Below, in pieces: positions 51,278 through 61,511 of a stretch of 64,000 nt of DNA (within the stretch, counting starts at the first letter, position 1; each line of letters starts with the position of its first letter). The translations under genes were made by a program, and so were the position numbers. A model generated the notes under the pieces. The model searched no databases and was not told the origin of the DNA. It was given only the letters and a program-made list of their open reading frames with translations. Source of the stretch: Novosphingobium sp. SG919 (lineage in GTDB: Bacteria; Pseudomonadota; Alphaproteobacteria; Sphingomonadales; Sphingomonadaceae); assembly GCF_012932495.1 (NCBI RefSeq), contig NZ_JABCNG010000001.1, positions 930,001-994,000 on the forward strand, written 5' to 3'.

Positions 51278-52485
51278 GCTTCTCGCTCGAACAGTCGCCC
51301 ACCACCGGCGACGAGGTCATCACCAACTACACGATCAACTTCGGCCCGCAGCATCCGGCCGCGCACGGCGTGCTGCGCATGGTGATGGAGCTGGACGGCG
51401 AAATCATCGAGCGCATCGATCCGCATGTCGGCCTGCTGCATCGCGGCACCGAAAAGCTGATCGAGCACAAGACCTATCTCCAGGCGCTGCCCTATTTCGA
51501 TCGCCTGGACTATTGCTCGCCGCTGGCGATGGAGCACTCCTACGTGCTCGCGGTGGAAAAGCTGCTCAACGTGGAAGTGCCACTGCGCGCGCAGTACCTG
51601 CGCGTGCTGTTTGCGGAACTGACCCGCATCTGCAACCACATGCTCAACATCGGCAGCCACGTCATGGACGTGGGCGCGATGACGCCGAACCTGTGGCTGT
51701 TCGAAATCCGCGAGGACTGCCTCACGTTCTTCGAGCGGGCCTCGGGCGCGCGCATGCACTCGGCCTGGTTCCGTCCGGGTGGCGTGCACCAGGACGTGCC
51801 GCTCAAGCTCCTCACCGACATTGCCGACTGGCTCGATACCCGCCTGCCGCAACTGTTCGACGACGCAATGAGCCTGGTGGTCGATAACCGCATCTTCAAG
51901 CAGCGCAACGTCGATATCGCCGTTGTCAGCAAGGACGATGCGGTGCGCTGGGGTTTCTCCGGCCCGATGATCCGCGGTTCGGGCATCCCCTGGGATATCC
52001 GCAAGGCGCAGCCCTATGACGTCTATGACCGCATGGAATTCGACATTCCGGTGGGCACGCGGGGCGATTGCTATGACCGCATGATGGTGCGCGTGGAAGA
52101 AGTGCGCCAGTCGGCCCGCATCATGAAGCAGTGCCTGGCGCAGATGCCCGAAGGCCCGGTCATGACCGCCGACCGCAAGGTGGCCCCGCCCAAGCGCGGC
52201 GAGATGAAGAGCTCGATGGAAAGCCTGATCCATCACTTCAAGCTCTACACCGAAGGGTTCCACGTGCCGGCCGGCGAAGTCTATGTCGCCACCGAAAGCC
52301 CCAAGGGCGAATTCGGCGTCTATCTGGTCTCCGACGGCACCAACAAGCCCTACCGCTGCAAGATCCGCCCCACGGCGTTCTCGCACCTTCAGGCGATGGA
52401 TTTCATGTCGAAGGGCCACATGCTGCCCGACGCGACCGCCATCCTGGGCGCGATCGACGTGGTGTTCGGGGAGTGCGACCGGTGA
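51274..52485 (+). CDS. nuoD: NADH-quinone oxidoreductase subunit D
   Basis: This is a 403-residue 49-kDa subunit, related to the large subunit of NiFe hydrogenases. It forms most of the quinone pocket next to NuoB. Key parts are [13 protein letters not shown] (about 24-36, with the pocket His), [13 protein letters not shown], and [12 protein letters not shown] (the pocket Tyr/Asp region). The C-terminal GECDR is conserved. The start overlaps nuoC and the stop overlaps the next small gene (GTGA). The length is normal and nothing is missing. Confidence 0.97.
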   Translation: MSFSLEQSPTTGDEVITNYTINFGPQHPAAHGVLRMVMELDGEIIERIDPHVGLLHRGTEKLIEHKTYLQALPYFDRLDYCSPLAMEHSYVLAVEKLLNVEVPLRAQYLRVLFAELTRICNHMLNIGSHVMDVGAMTPNLWLFEIREDCLTFFERASGARMHSAWFRPGGVHQDVPLKLLTDIADWLDTRLPQLFDDAMSLVVDNRIFKQRNVDIAVVSKDDAVRWGFSGPMIRGSGIPWDIRKAQPYDVYDRMEFDIPVGTRGDCYDRMMVRVEEVRQSARIMKQCLAQMPEGPVMTADRKVAPPKRGEMKSSMESLIHHFKLYTEGFHVPAGEVYVATESPKGEFGVYLVSDGTNKPYRCKIRPTAFSHLQAMDFMSKGHMLPDATAILGAIDVVFGECDR

Positions 52486-52691
52486 GCCGCGCGCAGGTCG
52501 ACCAGGTTTCGATCCTCGCCTGCCTGACCGGGCTGGTGCTGACGGCCGCCTGGTTCATCGCCCTGGCCGTGACTGGCAAGGCCCCCGAAACGCTGGCCAT
52601 GCTGGCCAGCGCGGTGGGTGGCTTCGAACTGTTCCATTTCGGCCAGGGGCTGTGGTTCGGCCGCGCCCTTCGTCGCAGCCGGAGGCGCTGA
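52482..52691 (+). CDS. Small membrane protein of unknown function within the nuo operon
   Basis: This 69-residue protein has two likely membrane segments (about 10-30, [20 protein letters not shown]; and about 37-57) and a very basic C-terminus (RALRRSRRR). GTG 52482 overlaps the nuoD stop (GTGA), so it is coupled to it. It is not one of the 14 core subunits. It could be a lineage-specific accessory or assembly protein of complex I, but I do not recognise the family. The next gene starts 1 bp after its stop. Confidence 0.65.
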   Translation: MSRAQVDQVSILACLTGLVLTAAWFIALAVTGKAPETLAMLASAVGGFELFHFGQGLWFGRALRRSRRR

Positions 52692-52692
52692 C

Positions 52693-53028
52693 ATGGCGGG
52701 GCTGACCGAAATCGCCACGGCCATGATCGCTGCGTACAACGCGCAGGATGCCGATACCTACGTCACCTACATGACCGATGATGCCTGCGAAGCGGGCTAT
52801 CGCGGCGCGGTGGTGCGCGAAGGCAAGGAAGGCACCCGCGAGGGCCTCAAGAAGATGTTTGCCGAGTTTCCGGAAAACCGCGCCGAAGTGATCGGCGCGA
52901 ACGAGCTGGGCAATTATGTCGTGTTTCACGAGCGTGTGTGGCGTTCTGCCGCGGCCGAGCCGTTTGACGTGATTGCCGTCTACAGCTTCGAAGGCGACAA
53001 GTGCGCACGCGTGGAGTTCATTCGCTAA
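52693..53028 (+). CDS. SnoaL/NTF2-like protein within the nuo operon
   Basis: This 111-residue protein fits the NTF2-like alpha+beta barrel: an N-terminal helix ([20 protein letters not shown]), then strands ending in [20 protein letters not shown], the usual SnoaL-like C-terminus. Members bind small molecules or act as scaffolds; no catalytic pair is clear. GGAGG at 52681-52685 leads to ATG 52693. The stop overlaps nuoE (TAATG), so it is translated with the operon. A role beside complex I, for example in quinone or cofactor handling, is only a guess from position. Confidence 0.75.
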   Translation: MAGLTEIATAMIAAYNAQDADTYVTYMTDDACEAGYRGAVVREGKEGTREGLKKMFAEFPENRAEVIGANELGNYVVFHERVWRSAAAEPFDVIAVYSFEGDKCARVEFIR

Positions 53029-53696
53029 TGGCTGATCGTCATCCCGAACCCGATACCCCGCAGCTGCGCGCGCGCTGGGGTAACTTTGCCTGGACCGAGG
53101 CCAACGCGGCCAAGGCCAAGGAAATCATCGCGCGCTACCCCGCCGGCCGCCAGCGCTCGGCGGTCATGCCGCTGCTCGATCTGGCACAGCGCCAGGTGGG
53201 CGCCGAGGAAAACACGCAAGGCTGGCTGCCGCTGCCGGTGATGGAATACGTCGCCGCGCAGCTCGACATGCCGATCATCCGCGTGCTCGAAGTGGCCACC
53301 TTCTACACGATGTACAACATCGCGCCGGTCGGCCGGTTCCACGTGCAGGTCTGCGGCACCACGCCATGCATGCTGCGCGGGTCGGACGACATCCTGGCCG
53401 TGTGCAAGCAGCGTGGCCTCAAGAAGGGCCACACCACGGCCGATGGCCTGTTCACGCTGACCGAAGTGGAATGCATGGGCAACTGCGCCTCGGCCCCGAT
53501 GGTGCAGATCAACGACGACAACTATGAAGACCTGACGGCCGAGCGGATCGAGCATATCCTCGACGAACTCGCCGCCGGGCGCCAGCCCAAGACCGGCACG
53601 CAGGAGCCGGGCCGCCACACCGTGGAACCGGTAGGCGGGCCGACCTCGCTGACGGCGATGGTTTCCGAAAACCACGATTATCGAGGGGAGTGGTAA
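53028..53696 (+). CDS. nuoE: NADH-quinone oxidoreductase subunit E
   Basis: This 222-residue subunit binds the [2Fe-2S] cluster N1a. The four ligands show in [13 protein letters not shown] (CxxxxC) and [13 protein letters not shown] (CxxxC). An N-terminal helical domain precedes them (about 15-80). Beyond residue 180 there is a flexible tail of about 40 residues before nuoF. The start overlaps the stop of the NTF2-like gene by 1 bp, and nuoF starts 3 bp after the stop, with GAGGGGAG before it. Confidence 0.97.
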   Translation: MADRHPEPDTPQLRARWGNFAWTEANAAKAKEIIARYPAGRQRSAVMPLLDLAQRQVGAEENTQGWLPLPVMEYVAAQLDMPIIRVLEVATFYTMYNIAPVGRFHVQVCGTTPCMLRGSDDILAVCKQRGLKKGHTTADGLFTLTEVECMGNCASAPMVQINDDNYEDLTAERIEHILDELAAGRQPKTGTQEPGRHTVEPVGGPTSLTAMVSENHDYRGEW

Positions 53697-53699
53697 GCC

Positions 53700-54995
53700 A
53701 TGGCCCTTGCCGACAAGGATCGCATCTTCACCAATCTCTACGGCTATCAGCCGTGGAACCTGGCCGCCGCCCAGGCGCGCGGCGATTGGGACAACACCAA
53801 GGACCTGATCGCGCGCGGCCGTGACGCGATCATCCAGGAAATGAAGGACTCCGGCCTGCGCGGCCGTGGCGGTGCGGGCTTCCCCACCGGCATGAAGTGG
53901 TCGTTCATGCCCAAGGAATCCAAGGATGGCCGTCCCAGCTTCCTGGTGATCAACGCCGACGAATCCGAACCCGGTTCGTGCAAGGACCGCGAAATCATCC
54001 GCCACGATCCGCACAAGCTGATCGAAGGCGCGCTGGTGGCCGGCTTTGCGATGGGCGCGCGCGCGGCCTATATCTACATTCGCGGCGAATATATCCGCGA
54101 AGCCGAAACGCTGTTCGCCGCCGTGGCCGAAGCCTATGACGCGGGCCTGCTGGGCAAGAACGCGGCCGGTTCGGGCTATGACTTCGACGTCTTCGTCCAT
54201 CGCGGCGCGGGCGCCTACATCTGCGGCGAAGAAACCGCGATGATCGAATCGCTCGAAGGCAAGAAGGGCCAGCCCCGCCTCAAGCCGCCGTTCCCGGCCG
54301 GCGCGGGCCTCTATGGCTGCCCCACCACGGTCAACAACGTGGAATCGATCGCGGTTGCCCCCACCATCCTGCGCCGTGGCGCGGCATGGTTTTCCAGCTT
54401 CGGCCGGGAAAACAACAAGGGCACCAAGCTGTTCCAGATCAGCGGGCACGTGGACAAGCCCTGCGTGGTTGAGGAAGAGATGTCGATCCCGTTCCGCGAA
54501 CTGATCGAGAAGCACTGCGGCGGTATTCGCGGCGGCTGGGACAACCTCCTGGCCGTGATCCCCGGTGGTTCTTCGGTTCCGCTGGTGCCGGCGGCCGAGA
54601 TCATGGACGCACCGATGGACTTCGACGGGTTGCGTGCGCTGGGCTCTGGCCTGGGCACCGCGGCGGTCATCGTCATGGACAAGTCCACCGACATCGTGCG
54701 CGCGATCAGCCGGCTTTCGTACTTCTACAAGCACGAAAGCTGCGGCCAGTGCACGCCCTGCCGCGAAGGCACCGGCTGGATGTGGCGCGTGATGGAACGC
54801 CTGCGCACCGGCGATGCCGACGTGGAGGAGATCGACATGCTCTTCAACGTGACCAAGCAGGTCGAAGGCCACACCATCTGCGCCCTGGGTGACGCGGCCG
54901 CCTGGCCGATCCAGGGCCTGATCCGCCACTTCCGCCCCGAAATCGAACGTCGCATCGCCGATCGTGCGGGCGATGTCCGGGAGGCAGCAGAATAA
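53700..54995 (+). CDS. nuoF: NADH-quinone oxidoreductase subunit F
   Basis: This 431-residue subunit binds NADH and FMN and passes electrons to cluster N3. Motifs: [16 protein letters not shown] for [21 protein letters not shown], and the N3 ligands in [15 protein letters not shown] plus a later Cys in HTICALGD. The start follows GAGGGGAGTGGTAAGCC. The stop and the nuoG start share one base (TAATG). The length and all cluster ligands are normal, so it should be the electron entry point of the complex. Confidence 0.98.
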   Translation: MALADKDRIFTNLYGYQPWNLAAAQARGDWDNTKDLIARGRDAIIQEMKDSGLRGRGGAGFPTGMKWSFMPKESKDGRPSFLVINADESEPGSCKDREIIRHDPHKLIEGALVAGFAMGARAAYIYIRGEYIREAETLFAAVAEAYDAGLLGKNAAGSGYDFDVFVHRGAGAYICGEETAMIESLEGKKGQPRLKPPFPAGAGLYGCPTTVNNVESIAVAPTILRRGAAWFSSFGRENNKGTKLFQISGHVDKPCVVEEEMSIPFRELIEKHCGGIRGGWDNLLAVIPGGSSVPLVPAAEIMDAPMDFDGLRALGSGLGTAAVIVMDKSTDIVRAISRLSYFYKHESCGQCTPCREGTGWMWRVMERLRTGDADVEEIDMLFNVTKQVEGHTICALGDAAAWPIQGLIRHFRPEIERRIADRAGDVREAAE

Positions 54996-57001
54996 TGCCC
55001 AAGGTCAAAGTAGACGGCGTCGAACTCGAAGTTCCAGCCGGGGCCACCGTGCTCCAGGCCTGCGAACTCGCCGGCAAGGAAATCCCTCGCTTCTGCTATC
55101 ACGAGCGGCTGAGCATTGCCGGCAACTGCCGCATGTGCCTGGTCGAAGTGAAGCCCGGACCGCCCAAGCCGCAGGCTTCGTGCGCGCTTCCGGCGGCTGA
55201 GGGCCAGGAAATCCGCACCGACAGCGAAATGGTCAAGAAGGCGCGCGAAGGGGTGATGGAGTTCCTCCTCATCAACCACCCGCTCGATTGCCCGATCTGC
55301 GACCAGGGCGGCGAGTGCGACCTGCAGGACCAGTCGGTGGCCTATGGCCGCGGCGGCTCGCGCTATCACGAGCACAAGCGTGCCGTGACCGAGAAGTACA
55401 TGGGCCCGCTCATCAAGACGACGATGACGCGCTGCATCCACTGCACCCGTTGCGTGCGCTTCTCGGAAGAGATCGCCGGCGTGGACGAAATCGGCGCGCT
55501 CTATCGCGGCGAAACGATGCAGATCAGCACCTACCTGGAAAAGGCCGCCAAGCACGAGCTTTCGGCCAACGTGATCGACCTGTGCCCGGTCGGCGCGCTG
55601 ACCAGCAAGCCCTATGCGTTCGAAGCGCGCCCGTGGGAGCTGAAGAAGACGCTGTCGATCGACGTTTCGGACGCGATCGGCGCCAACATCCGGCTCGACA
55701 GCCGTGGCCGCGAAGTGCTGCGCATCCTGCCGCGCGTCAACGATGACGTGAACGAGGAATGGCTGGCCGACCGTGGCCGTTTCCTGGTCGACGGGCTGAC
55801 CCGCCGCCGCCTCGACCGTCCGTGGCTGCGCCGCGACGGCAAGCTGGTGGCCGCGACTTGGGCGGAAGCCTTTGCTGCCGTTGCCTCGATCAATCCGGGC
55901 TCGTCGGTGGCGGTGGTTGCCGGTGACCTGGTCGATTGCGAGACCATGTTCGCCGCCAAGGAACTGGCCGGTGCGCTCGGTTCCACGCTGCTCGAAGGGC
56001 GGCAGACGGGCCTGGCCTATACCGCATCGAACCTGGCGGCCGTGGCGTTCAATTCGACGCTGGGCGGCATCGAGGAAGCCGACGCGATCCTGATCGTGGG
56101 CAGCCAGATCCGCGACGAAGCCCCGCTGCTCAACGCCCGCCTGCGCAAGGCGGTCAAGCGCGGCGCCAAGGTCTTCGTGATCGGGCCGGTGTGGGATACG
56201 ACCTATCCCGCCACGTTCCTGGGCGAAGACGCCGGCCTGCTGTTCGACCTGCCGAGCGACGTCACCGACGCCTTCGGCGCGGCGGCCAAGCCGGCGATCA
56301 TCATCGGCGGCGGCGCGCTGGCCAAGGGCGCGCTGGAAGCTGGCCTTGGCTTTGCCGAACGGTTCAACCTGGTGCGCGATGGCTGGAACGGCTTCAACGT
56401 GCTGCACATGGCGGCTTCGCGCATGGGTGGCCTGATGCTGGGCTATGCCCAGGCTGGCGGTCTTGCCGATCTGGTGGCGGCCAAGCCCAAGATGGTGATT
56501 TCGCTGGGCGCCGACGAAGTCGACTGGACCAAGTTTGCCGACAGCATGATCGTGCACATCGGCCACCACGGTGACAAGGCGGCCCATGCCGCCGACGTGA
56601 TCCTGCCGGCCGCCGCGTTCAGCGAAAAGGACGGCACTTACGTCAACACCGAAGGCCGCGTGCAGTTTGCCGAACGCGCCGTGTTCGCCCCTGGCGAAGC
56701 GCGCGAAGACTGGACGATCCTGCGTGCGCTGGCCGATGCCTTTGGCGTGAACGTGGGCTTCGACAGCTTTGAGCAGTTGCGCGCCGCGATGATCGCGCAG
56801 GTTCCCGCGCTGGGCGTCGAAGGCCTCGCCGATTACGGCGCGCTGCCGGCGGCCCCGGCCACCGCGGCCTGTTCGGGCACGATCGGCTATCCGATCAAGG
56901 ATCCTTACCTCAACAACGCCATCGGCCGGGCCAGCCCGACGCTGCAGCGGTGTTCGAGCGAACTGCTCCACGGTGAACTTCAGGCGGAGGCCGCGGAATG
57001 A
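54995..57001 (+). CDS. nuoG: NADH-quinone oxidoreductase subunit G
   Basis: This is a 668-residue subunit of the NADH module. The N-terminal ferredoxin-like part has FCYHERLSIAGNCRMCLVE and SCALPA for N1b. Next is the segment with His ligand and cysteines HPLDCPICDQGGECDLQD for N5, then CIHCTRCVRF and VIDLCPVGAL for N4. The rest is molybdopterin-oxidoreductase-like without cofactor, as usual. I did not identify the extra Cys set for N7. It overlaps nuoF by 1 bp and nuoH by 4 bp. Confidence 0.97.
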   Translation: MPKVKVDGVELEVPAGATVLQACELAGKEIPRFCYHERLSIAGNCRMCLVEVKPGPPKPQASCALPAAEGQEIRTDSEMVKKAREGVMEFLLINHPLDCPICDQGGECDLQDQSVAYGRGGSRYHEHKRAVTEKYMGPLIKTTMTRCIHCTRCVRFSEEIAGVDEIGALYRGETMQISTYLEKAAKHELSANVIDLCPVGALTSKPYAFEARPWELKKTLSIDVSDAIGANIRLDSRGREVLRILPRVNDDVNEEWLADRGRFLVDGLTRRRLDRPWLRRDGKLVAATWAEAFAAVASINPGSSVAVVAGDLVDCETMFAAKELAGALGSTLLEGRQTGLAYTASNLAAVAFNSTLGGIEEADAILIVGSQIRDEAPLLNARLRKAVKRGAKVFVIGPVWDTTYPATFLGEDAGLLFDLPSDVTDAFGAAAKPAIIIGGGALAKGALEAGLGFAERFNLVRDGWNGFNVLHMAASRMGGLMLGYAQAGGLADLVAAKPKMVISLGADEVDWTKFADSMIVHIGHHGDKAAHAADVILPAAAFSEKDGTYVNTEGRVQFAERAVFAPGEAREDWTILRALADAFGVNVGFDSFEQLRAAMIAQVPALGVEGLADYGALPAAPATAACSGTIGYPIKDPYLNNAIGRASPTLQRCSSELLHGELQAEAAE

Positions 57002-58044
57002 CTGCGTTCTTTCAAGGTCTTGGCCTGCCCTTCGGGGCGGCCTGGGCCATCTCCACGATCTGCGGCATTCTGCTGATCGCGCTGCCGGTGATGCTCGCCG
57101 TGGCGATGGTGATCTATGTCGACCGCAAGGTCTGGGCATCGATGGCGCTGCGCCGTGGCCCCAATGTGGTCGGTCCGTTCGGCATTCTCCAGTCGTTTGC
57201 CGATGGTCTCAAGGTCTTCCTCCAGGAAACCATCATTCCTTCGGCGGCGAACAAGGGCCTGTTCCTGATCGCCCCGATCATCACCTTCACCGTGGCGCTG
57301 CTGGCCTGGGCGGTGATCCCGTTCAATTCGGGCGCGATCCTGGCCGATATTAACGTCGGCCTGCTCTACATCCTCGCGATCTCGTCGCTGGGGGTTTACG
57401 GCATCGTCATCGCGGGCTGGTCTTCGAATTCGAAGTACCCGTTCTTCTCGGCGATGCGCGCCTCGGCCCAGATGATCAGCTATGAAGTCTCGATCGGCTT
57501 CATCCTGATCTGCGTGGTGCTGTGGGCCGGTTCGTTCAACCTCAACGATATCGTCAAGGCGCAGCACGGCTTCGGCCTTGGCTTCATCAACGGCTTCTGG
57601 TGCAGCCCGCTGCTGTTCCCGATGTGGGTGATGTTCCTCATCTCCAGCATGGCCGAAACCCAGCGCGCACCGTTCGATCTGACCGAAGCGGAAAGCGAAC
57701 TCGTCGCCGGCTATCAGACCGAATATTCGTCGATGGCTTTCGCGCTGTTCTGGCTGGGCGAATACGGCAATGTGCTCTTGATGTGCGCGCTCAACGCCAC
57801 GCTGTTCTGGGGTGGCTACCTGCCGCCGGTGGAACTGGCGATCCTCTATTGGATCCCTGGCTGGATCTGGCTCATCCTCAAGATCGCTTTCGGCTTCTTC
57901 GTGTTCAGCTGGGTCAAGGCAACGGTGCCCCGTTACCGTTATGACCAACTGATGCGCCTTGGCTGGAAGATCTTCCTGCCCGTCTCGCTGCTGTTCGTGT
58001 TCCTCGTCAGCGGCTACCTCATGGCTACCGGACACTTCGCATGA
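56998..58044 (+). CDS. nuoH: NADH-quinone oxidoreductase subunit H
   Basis: This 348-residue membrane subunit joins the peripheral and membrane arms and lines the quinone tunnel. It has eight or so helices. Conserved parts are [21 protein letters not shown] (about 41-61) and the long cytoplasmic loop [21 protein letters not shown] (about 220-240), with its acidic proton-path residues. The start overlaps the nuoG stop (ATGA) and the end overlaps nuoI by 4 bp. The length is normal. Confidence 0.97.
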   Translation: MTAFFQGLGLPFGAAWAISTICGILLIALPVMLAVAMVIYVDRKVWASMALRRGPNVVGPFGILQSFADGLKVFLQETIIPSAANKGLFLIAPIITFTVALLAWAVIPFNSGAILADINVGLLYILAISSLGVYGIVIAGWSSNSKYPFFSAMRASAQMISYEVSIGFILICVVLWAGSFNLNDIVKAQHGFGLGFINGFWCSPLLFPMWVMFLISSMAETQRAPFDLTEAESELVAGYQTEYSSMAFALFWLGEYGNVLLMCALNATLFWGGYLPPVELAILYWIPGWIWLILKIAFGFFVFSWVKATVPRYRYDQLMRLGWKIFLPVSLLFVFLVSGYLMATGHFA

Positions 58045-58526
58045 CTGTCGGACAGCTCGTCAAGAGCTTCACCCTCTGGGAGTTCGTGAAAGCGCACTGG
58101 CTGACCCTGAAGTATTTCTTCAGGCCCAAGGCGACCGTGAACTACCCGTTCGAGAAGAACCCGCTCTCGCCGCGTTTCCGTGGTGAACACGCCCTGCGCC
58201 GTTATCCCAATGGCGAAGAGCGCTGCATCGCGTGCAAGCTGTGCGAGGCCGTGTGCCCGGCGCAGGCGATCACGATCGAGGCGCAACCGCGTGAGGACGG
58301 CAGCCGCCGGACCACCCGATACGATATCGACATGACCAAGTGCATCTTCTGCGGCTTTTGCCAGGAAGCCTGCCCGGTCGATGCCATCGTCGAAGGGCCG
58401 AACTTCGAATACGCGACCGAAACGCGCGAAGAGCTGCTCTACGACAAGGCCAAGCTTCTGGCGAACGGGGACAAGTGGGAGCGGGCGATTGCCGCGAACC
58501 TTGAAGCCGATGCACCGTACCGGTAA
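58041..58526 (+). CDS. nuoI: NADH-quinone oxidoreductase subunit I
   Basis: This 161-residue two-cluster ferredoxin carries N6a and N6b between NuoG and NuoB. The two 4Fe-4S motifs are [16 protein letters not shown] and [16 protein letters not shown]. An amphipathic N-terminal helix (about 1-30) attaches it to the membrane arm. It overlaps nuoH by 4 bp, and nuoJ follows after 12 bp. No residue of the cluster motifs is missing. Confidence 0.98.
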   Translation: MTVGQLVKSFTLWEFVKAHWLTLKYFFRPKATVNYPFEKNPLSPRFRGEHALRRYPNGEERCIACKLCEAVCPAQAITIEAQPREDGSRRTTRYDIDMTKCIFCGFCQEACPVDAIVEGPNFEYATETREELLYDKAKLLANGDKWERAIAANLEADAPYR

Positions 58527-58538
58527 GGGGCGCGCGTC

Positions 58539-59156
58539 ATGATCCAGGCAATTGCCTTTTATCTCTTTGCCACGCTGACGATCTTTTCGGGCGCGGTAAC
58601 CATTCTCGCGCGCAACCCGGTCCATTCGGTGCTGTGGCTGATCCTCGCGTTCTTCAACGCGGCCGGCCTGATGATCCTCATCGGCGCCGAGTTTATCGCC
58701 ATGCTGCTGGTGATCGTCTATGTCGGCGCCGTCGCGGTGCTGTTCCTGTTCGTTGTCATGATGCTCGACATCGACTTCTCGCAACTGCGGGCCGGGTTCA
58801 TCAAGAACTTCCCGCTGGGTCTTGCGCTGGCCTTTGTCCTCCTGGCCGAACTGTTGATGGGCGTGGGCGCCTACAAGGCCGGTGGCCTGGCGCTGGGCAC
58901 GGCGAACGCGGCCACTGCGCCGATCGCGGGCCTGTCGAACACGGCGGCCATCGGGGCGCTGCTCTATTCGCGCTATCTCTTCCTGTTCGAAACCGCCGGC
59001 ATCATCCTGCTGGTGGCGATGATCGGCGCCATTGTGCTGACCCATCGCCAGCGTGGCGACGTGCGCGGCCAGAACGTGTCGCGCCAGAACGCGCGCCGTC
59101 CGGAAGAGGCGACTATCAATCTTCAGCCGGAAGTCGGGAAGGGGGTCACGCTCTGA
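58539..59156 (+). CDS. nuoJ: NADH-quinone oxidoreductase subunit J
   Basis: This 205-residue membrane subunit has five predicted helices. The conserved segment [20 protein letters not shown] (about 26-45) and the pi-bulge helix [20 protein letters not shown] (about 58-77) are clear. The C-terminal tail after about residue 165 is polar ([16 protein letters not shown]) and longer than the core. Its stop overlaps the nuoK start (TGATG). Confidence 0.96.
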   Translation: MIQAIAFYLFATLTIFSGAVTILARNPVHSVLWLILAFFNAAGLMILIGAEFIAMLLVIVYVGAVAVLFLFVVMMLDIDFSQLRAGFIKNFPLGLALAFVLLAELLMGVGAYKAGGLALGTANAATAPIAGLSNTAAIGALLYSRYLFLFETAGIILLVAMIGAIVLTHRQRGDVRGQNVSRQNARRPEEATINLQPEVGKGVTL

Positions 59157-59461
59157 TGATCGGCATCGAACACTATGTCATCGTCAGCGCGATCCTGTTC
59201 GTGCTCGGCGTGCTGGGGATTTTCCTCAATCGCAAGAACGTCATCATCCTGTTGATGGCGATCGAACTGATCCTCCTGTCGGTGAACCTCAACCTGGTCG
59301 CCTTCAGCGTCTTCCTTCACGATCTGGTCGGCCAGATCTTCGCGATGTTCGTGCTGACCGTGGCGGCGGGCGAAGCGGCGATCGGGCTTGCCATTCTTGT
59401 CATCTACTTCCGTGGCCGCGGCACGATTGCCGTTGACGACGTCAACCGGATGAAGGGCTGA
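59156..59461 (+). CDS. nuoK: NADH-quinone oxidoreductase subunit K
   Basis: This is a 101-residue membrane subunit of three helices, the usual size. The two conserved membrane glutamates are in [16 protein letters not shown] (about Glu37) and [15 protein letters not shown] (about Glu73), both needed for proton movement in other species. The start ATG 59156 overlaps the nuoJ stop by 1 bp. nuoL starts 4 bp after the stop. Confidence 0.97.
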   Translation: MIGIEHYVIVSAILFVLGVLGIFLNRKNVIILLMAIELILLSVNLNLVAFSVFLHDLVGQIFAMFVLTVAAGEAAIGLAILVIYFRGRGTIAVDDVNRMKG

Positions 59462-59465
59462 ACCC

Positions 59466-61511
59466 ATGTCGTCCATCAACGTCATCGTCTTTCTGCCGCT
59501 TCTGGCAGCGATCGTTGCCGGCCTTGGCAACAAGAAGCTGGGCATGGTCCCGGCCAAGGTGATCACCACCGGCGCGCTGGCCGTGTCCTGCGCGCTGTCG
59601 TGGCCGATCTTCCTTGCGTTCCTGGGTGGCCATGCCGAGGCCAGCGTCACGCCGGTGCTCAACTGGGTGAAATCGGGCGATCTCGATTTCCTCTGGGCGC
59701 TGCGCGTCGATACGCTCACGGCCGTGATGCTGGTGGTGATCACCAGCGTATCGTTCCTCGTGCACCTCTATTCCTGGGGGTACATGAGCGAGGAACCGGA
59801 TCAGCCGCGCTTCTTCGCCTATCTCTCGCTGTTCACCTTCGCCATGCTCATGCTGGTGACGGCGGACAACCTGGTGCAGATGTTCTTCGGCTGGGAAGGC
59901 GTGGGCCTGGCCTCGTACCTGCTGATCGGTTTCTGGTTCCGCAAGCCGAGCGCCAACGCTGCCGCGATGAAGGCCTTCGTGGTCAATCGCGTGGGCGACC
60001 TTGGCTTCATGCTGGGTATCTTCGCGACGTTCCTGGTGTTCCACACCGTCTCGATCCCCCAGATCCTGCACGATGCGCCAGCCGTTCTTTCGGGCTCGAC
60101 CATCGGTTTCCTGGGCTATCGCTTTGATACCGCCACGGTGATCTGCATCCTGCTGTTCATCGGCGCGATGGGCAAGTCGGCGCAGCTCGGCCTGCACACC
60201 TGGCTGCCTGACGCGATGGAAGGCCCGACCCCGGTGTCGGCGCTGATCCACGCGGCGACGATGGTGACCGCCGGCGTGTTCATGGTCTGCCGCCTTTCGC
60301 CGCTGTTCGAACTGAGCCCCACGGCGACTGGTTTCGTAACCTTCATCGGCGCGATGACCTGCTTCTTTGCCGCCACCGTCGGCACGACGCAGACCGACAT
60401 CAAGCGCGTGATCGCCTATTCGACCTGCTCGCAGCTGGGCTACATGTTCTTCGCCGCCGGCGTTGGTGCCTATGGCGCGGCGATGTTCCACCTGTTCACC
60501 CACGCCTTCTTCAAGGCGCTGCTGTTCCTGGGCGCCGGTTCGGTGATCCACGCGATGCACCACGAGCAGGACATGCGCTATTACGGCGGCCTGCGGAAGA
60601 AGATCCCCTTCACCTTCTTGGCGATGATGGCCGGTACGCTGGCGATCACCGGGGTGGGCCTGGTCGATGTGTTCGGCTTTGCCGGGTTCTATTCCAAGGA
60701 CGCGATCCTGGAGAGCGCCTGGGCCAAGGGCACCGAACTGGGGCACTTCGCCTTCTTCATGGGCGTGTTCGCCGCGCTGCTCACCAGCTTCTATTCGTGG
60801 CGCCTGGTCTACCTGACCTTCTTCGGCAAGCCACGCTGGGAGCAGTCGGAGCATATTCAGCACGCCGTTCACGATGCGCACGGGCATGACGACCACGCGC
60901 ACGATCATGGCCACGATCATCACCATCACGACGCGCACAGCGACGGCACGGCGGGCTACCACCCGCACGAAAGCCCGCTGGTCATGCTGGTGCCGTTGAT
61001 CGTGCTGTCGGTGGGCGCGGTGCTGGCTGGTTTCGTGTTCAACCATGCCTTCGTCAGCGAAGGGACGGGCGAATTCTGGAAGGGCGCGCTGGTCTATAGC
61101 GAGCACCTGATCCACGCCGCGCACCATGTGCCGACCTGGGTGAAGTGGGCGCCGTTCGGCGTGATGGCCACCGGTTTCCTGATCGCGACTTATGCCTATG
61201 TCGTGAACCCGGCATTCCCGGCGGCCTTTGTCGAGCAGTTCGGCTTCCTCTACCGCTTCCTGCTCAACAAGTGGTACTTCGACGAGCTCTATCACTTCAT
61301 CTTCGTGCGCCCTGCGCTGTGGCTCGGTCGCGTGTTCTGGAAGGTGGGTGATATCGGGATCATCGATCGCTTTGGCCCGAACGGCGCTGCCTGGCTGGTG
61401 GCGCAGGGCAGCCGCGGGGCGGTCAAGCTCCAGTCCGGATATCTTTACAGCTATGCGCTGGTCATGCTCGTCGGTCTCGTCGGCGCGATCAGCTGGGTGA
61501 TCGCACAATGA
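59466..61511 (+). CDS. nuoL: NADH-quinone oxidoreductase subunit L
   Basis: This 681-residue antiporter-like proton-pumping subunit includes the long lateral helix at its C-terminus. Core parts: [16 protein letters not shown] (with the key Glu, about 140-155), [20 protein letters not shown] (Lys, about 237-256) and [15 protein letters not shown] striking insertion near residues 466-501 holds 15 histidines, including a HHHH run (485-488), mixed with Asp. It lies in a loop before a later helix and is not needed in standard NuoL. The end overlaps nuoM by 4 bp. Confidence 0.97.
   Translation: MSSINVIVFLPLLAAIVAGLGNKKLGMVPAKVITTGALAVSCALSWPIFLAFLGGHAEASVTPVLNWVKSGDLDFLWALRVDTLTAVMLVVITSVSFLVHLYSWGYMSEEPDQPRFFAYLSLFTFAMLMLVTADNLVQMFFGWEGVGLASYLLIGFWFRKPSANAAAMKAFVVNRVGDLGFMLGIFATFLVFHTVSIPQILHDAPAVLSGSTIGFLGYRFDTATVICILLFIGAMGKSAQLGLHTWLPDAMEGPTPVSALIHAATMVTAGVFMVCRLSPLFELSPTATGFVTFIGAMTCFFAATVGTTQTDIKRVIAYSTCSQLGYMFFAAGVGAYGAAMFHLFTHAFFKALLFLGAGSVIHAMHHEQDMRYYGGLRKKIPFTFLAMMAGTLAITGVGLVDVFGFAGFYSKDAILESAWAKGTELGHFAFFMGVFAALLTSFYSWRLVYLTFFGKPRWEQSEHIQHAVHDAHGHDDHAHDHGHDHHHHDAHSDGTAGYHPHESPLVMLVPLIVLSVGAVLAGFVFNHAFVSEGTGEFWKGALVYSEHLIHAAHHVPTWVKWAPFGVMATGFLIATYAYVVNPAFPAAFVEQFGFLYRFLLNKWYFDELYHFIFVRPALWLGRVFWKVGDIGIIDRFGPNGAAWLVAQGSRGAVKLQSGYLYSYALVMLVGLVGAISWVIAQ

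Noticed and set aside
60861..60968. The His-rich stretch of NuoL as a sign of a fused metal chaperone domain.
   Set aside because: It is only about 36 residues of low complexity inside one loop, with the antiporter fold continuing on both sides.
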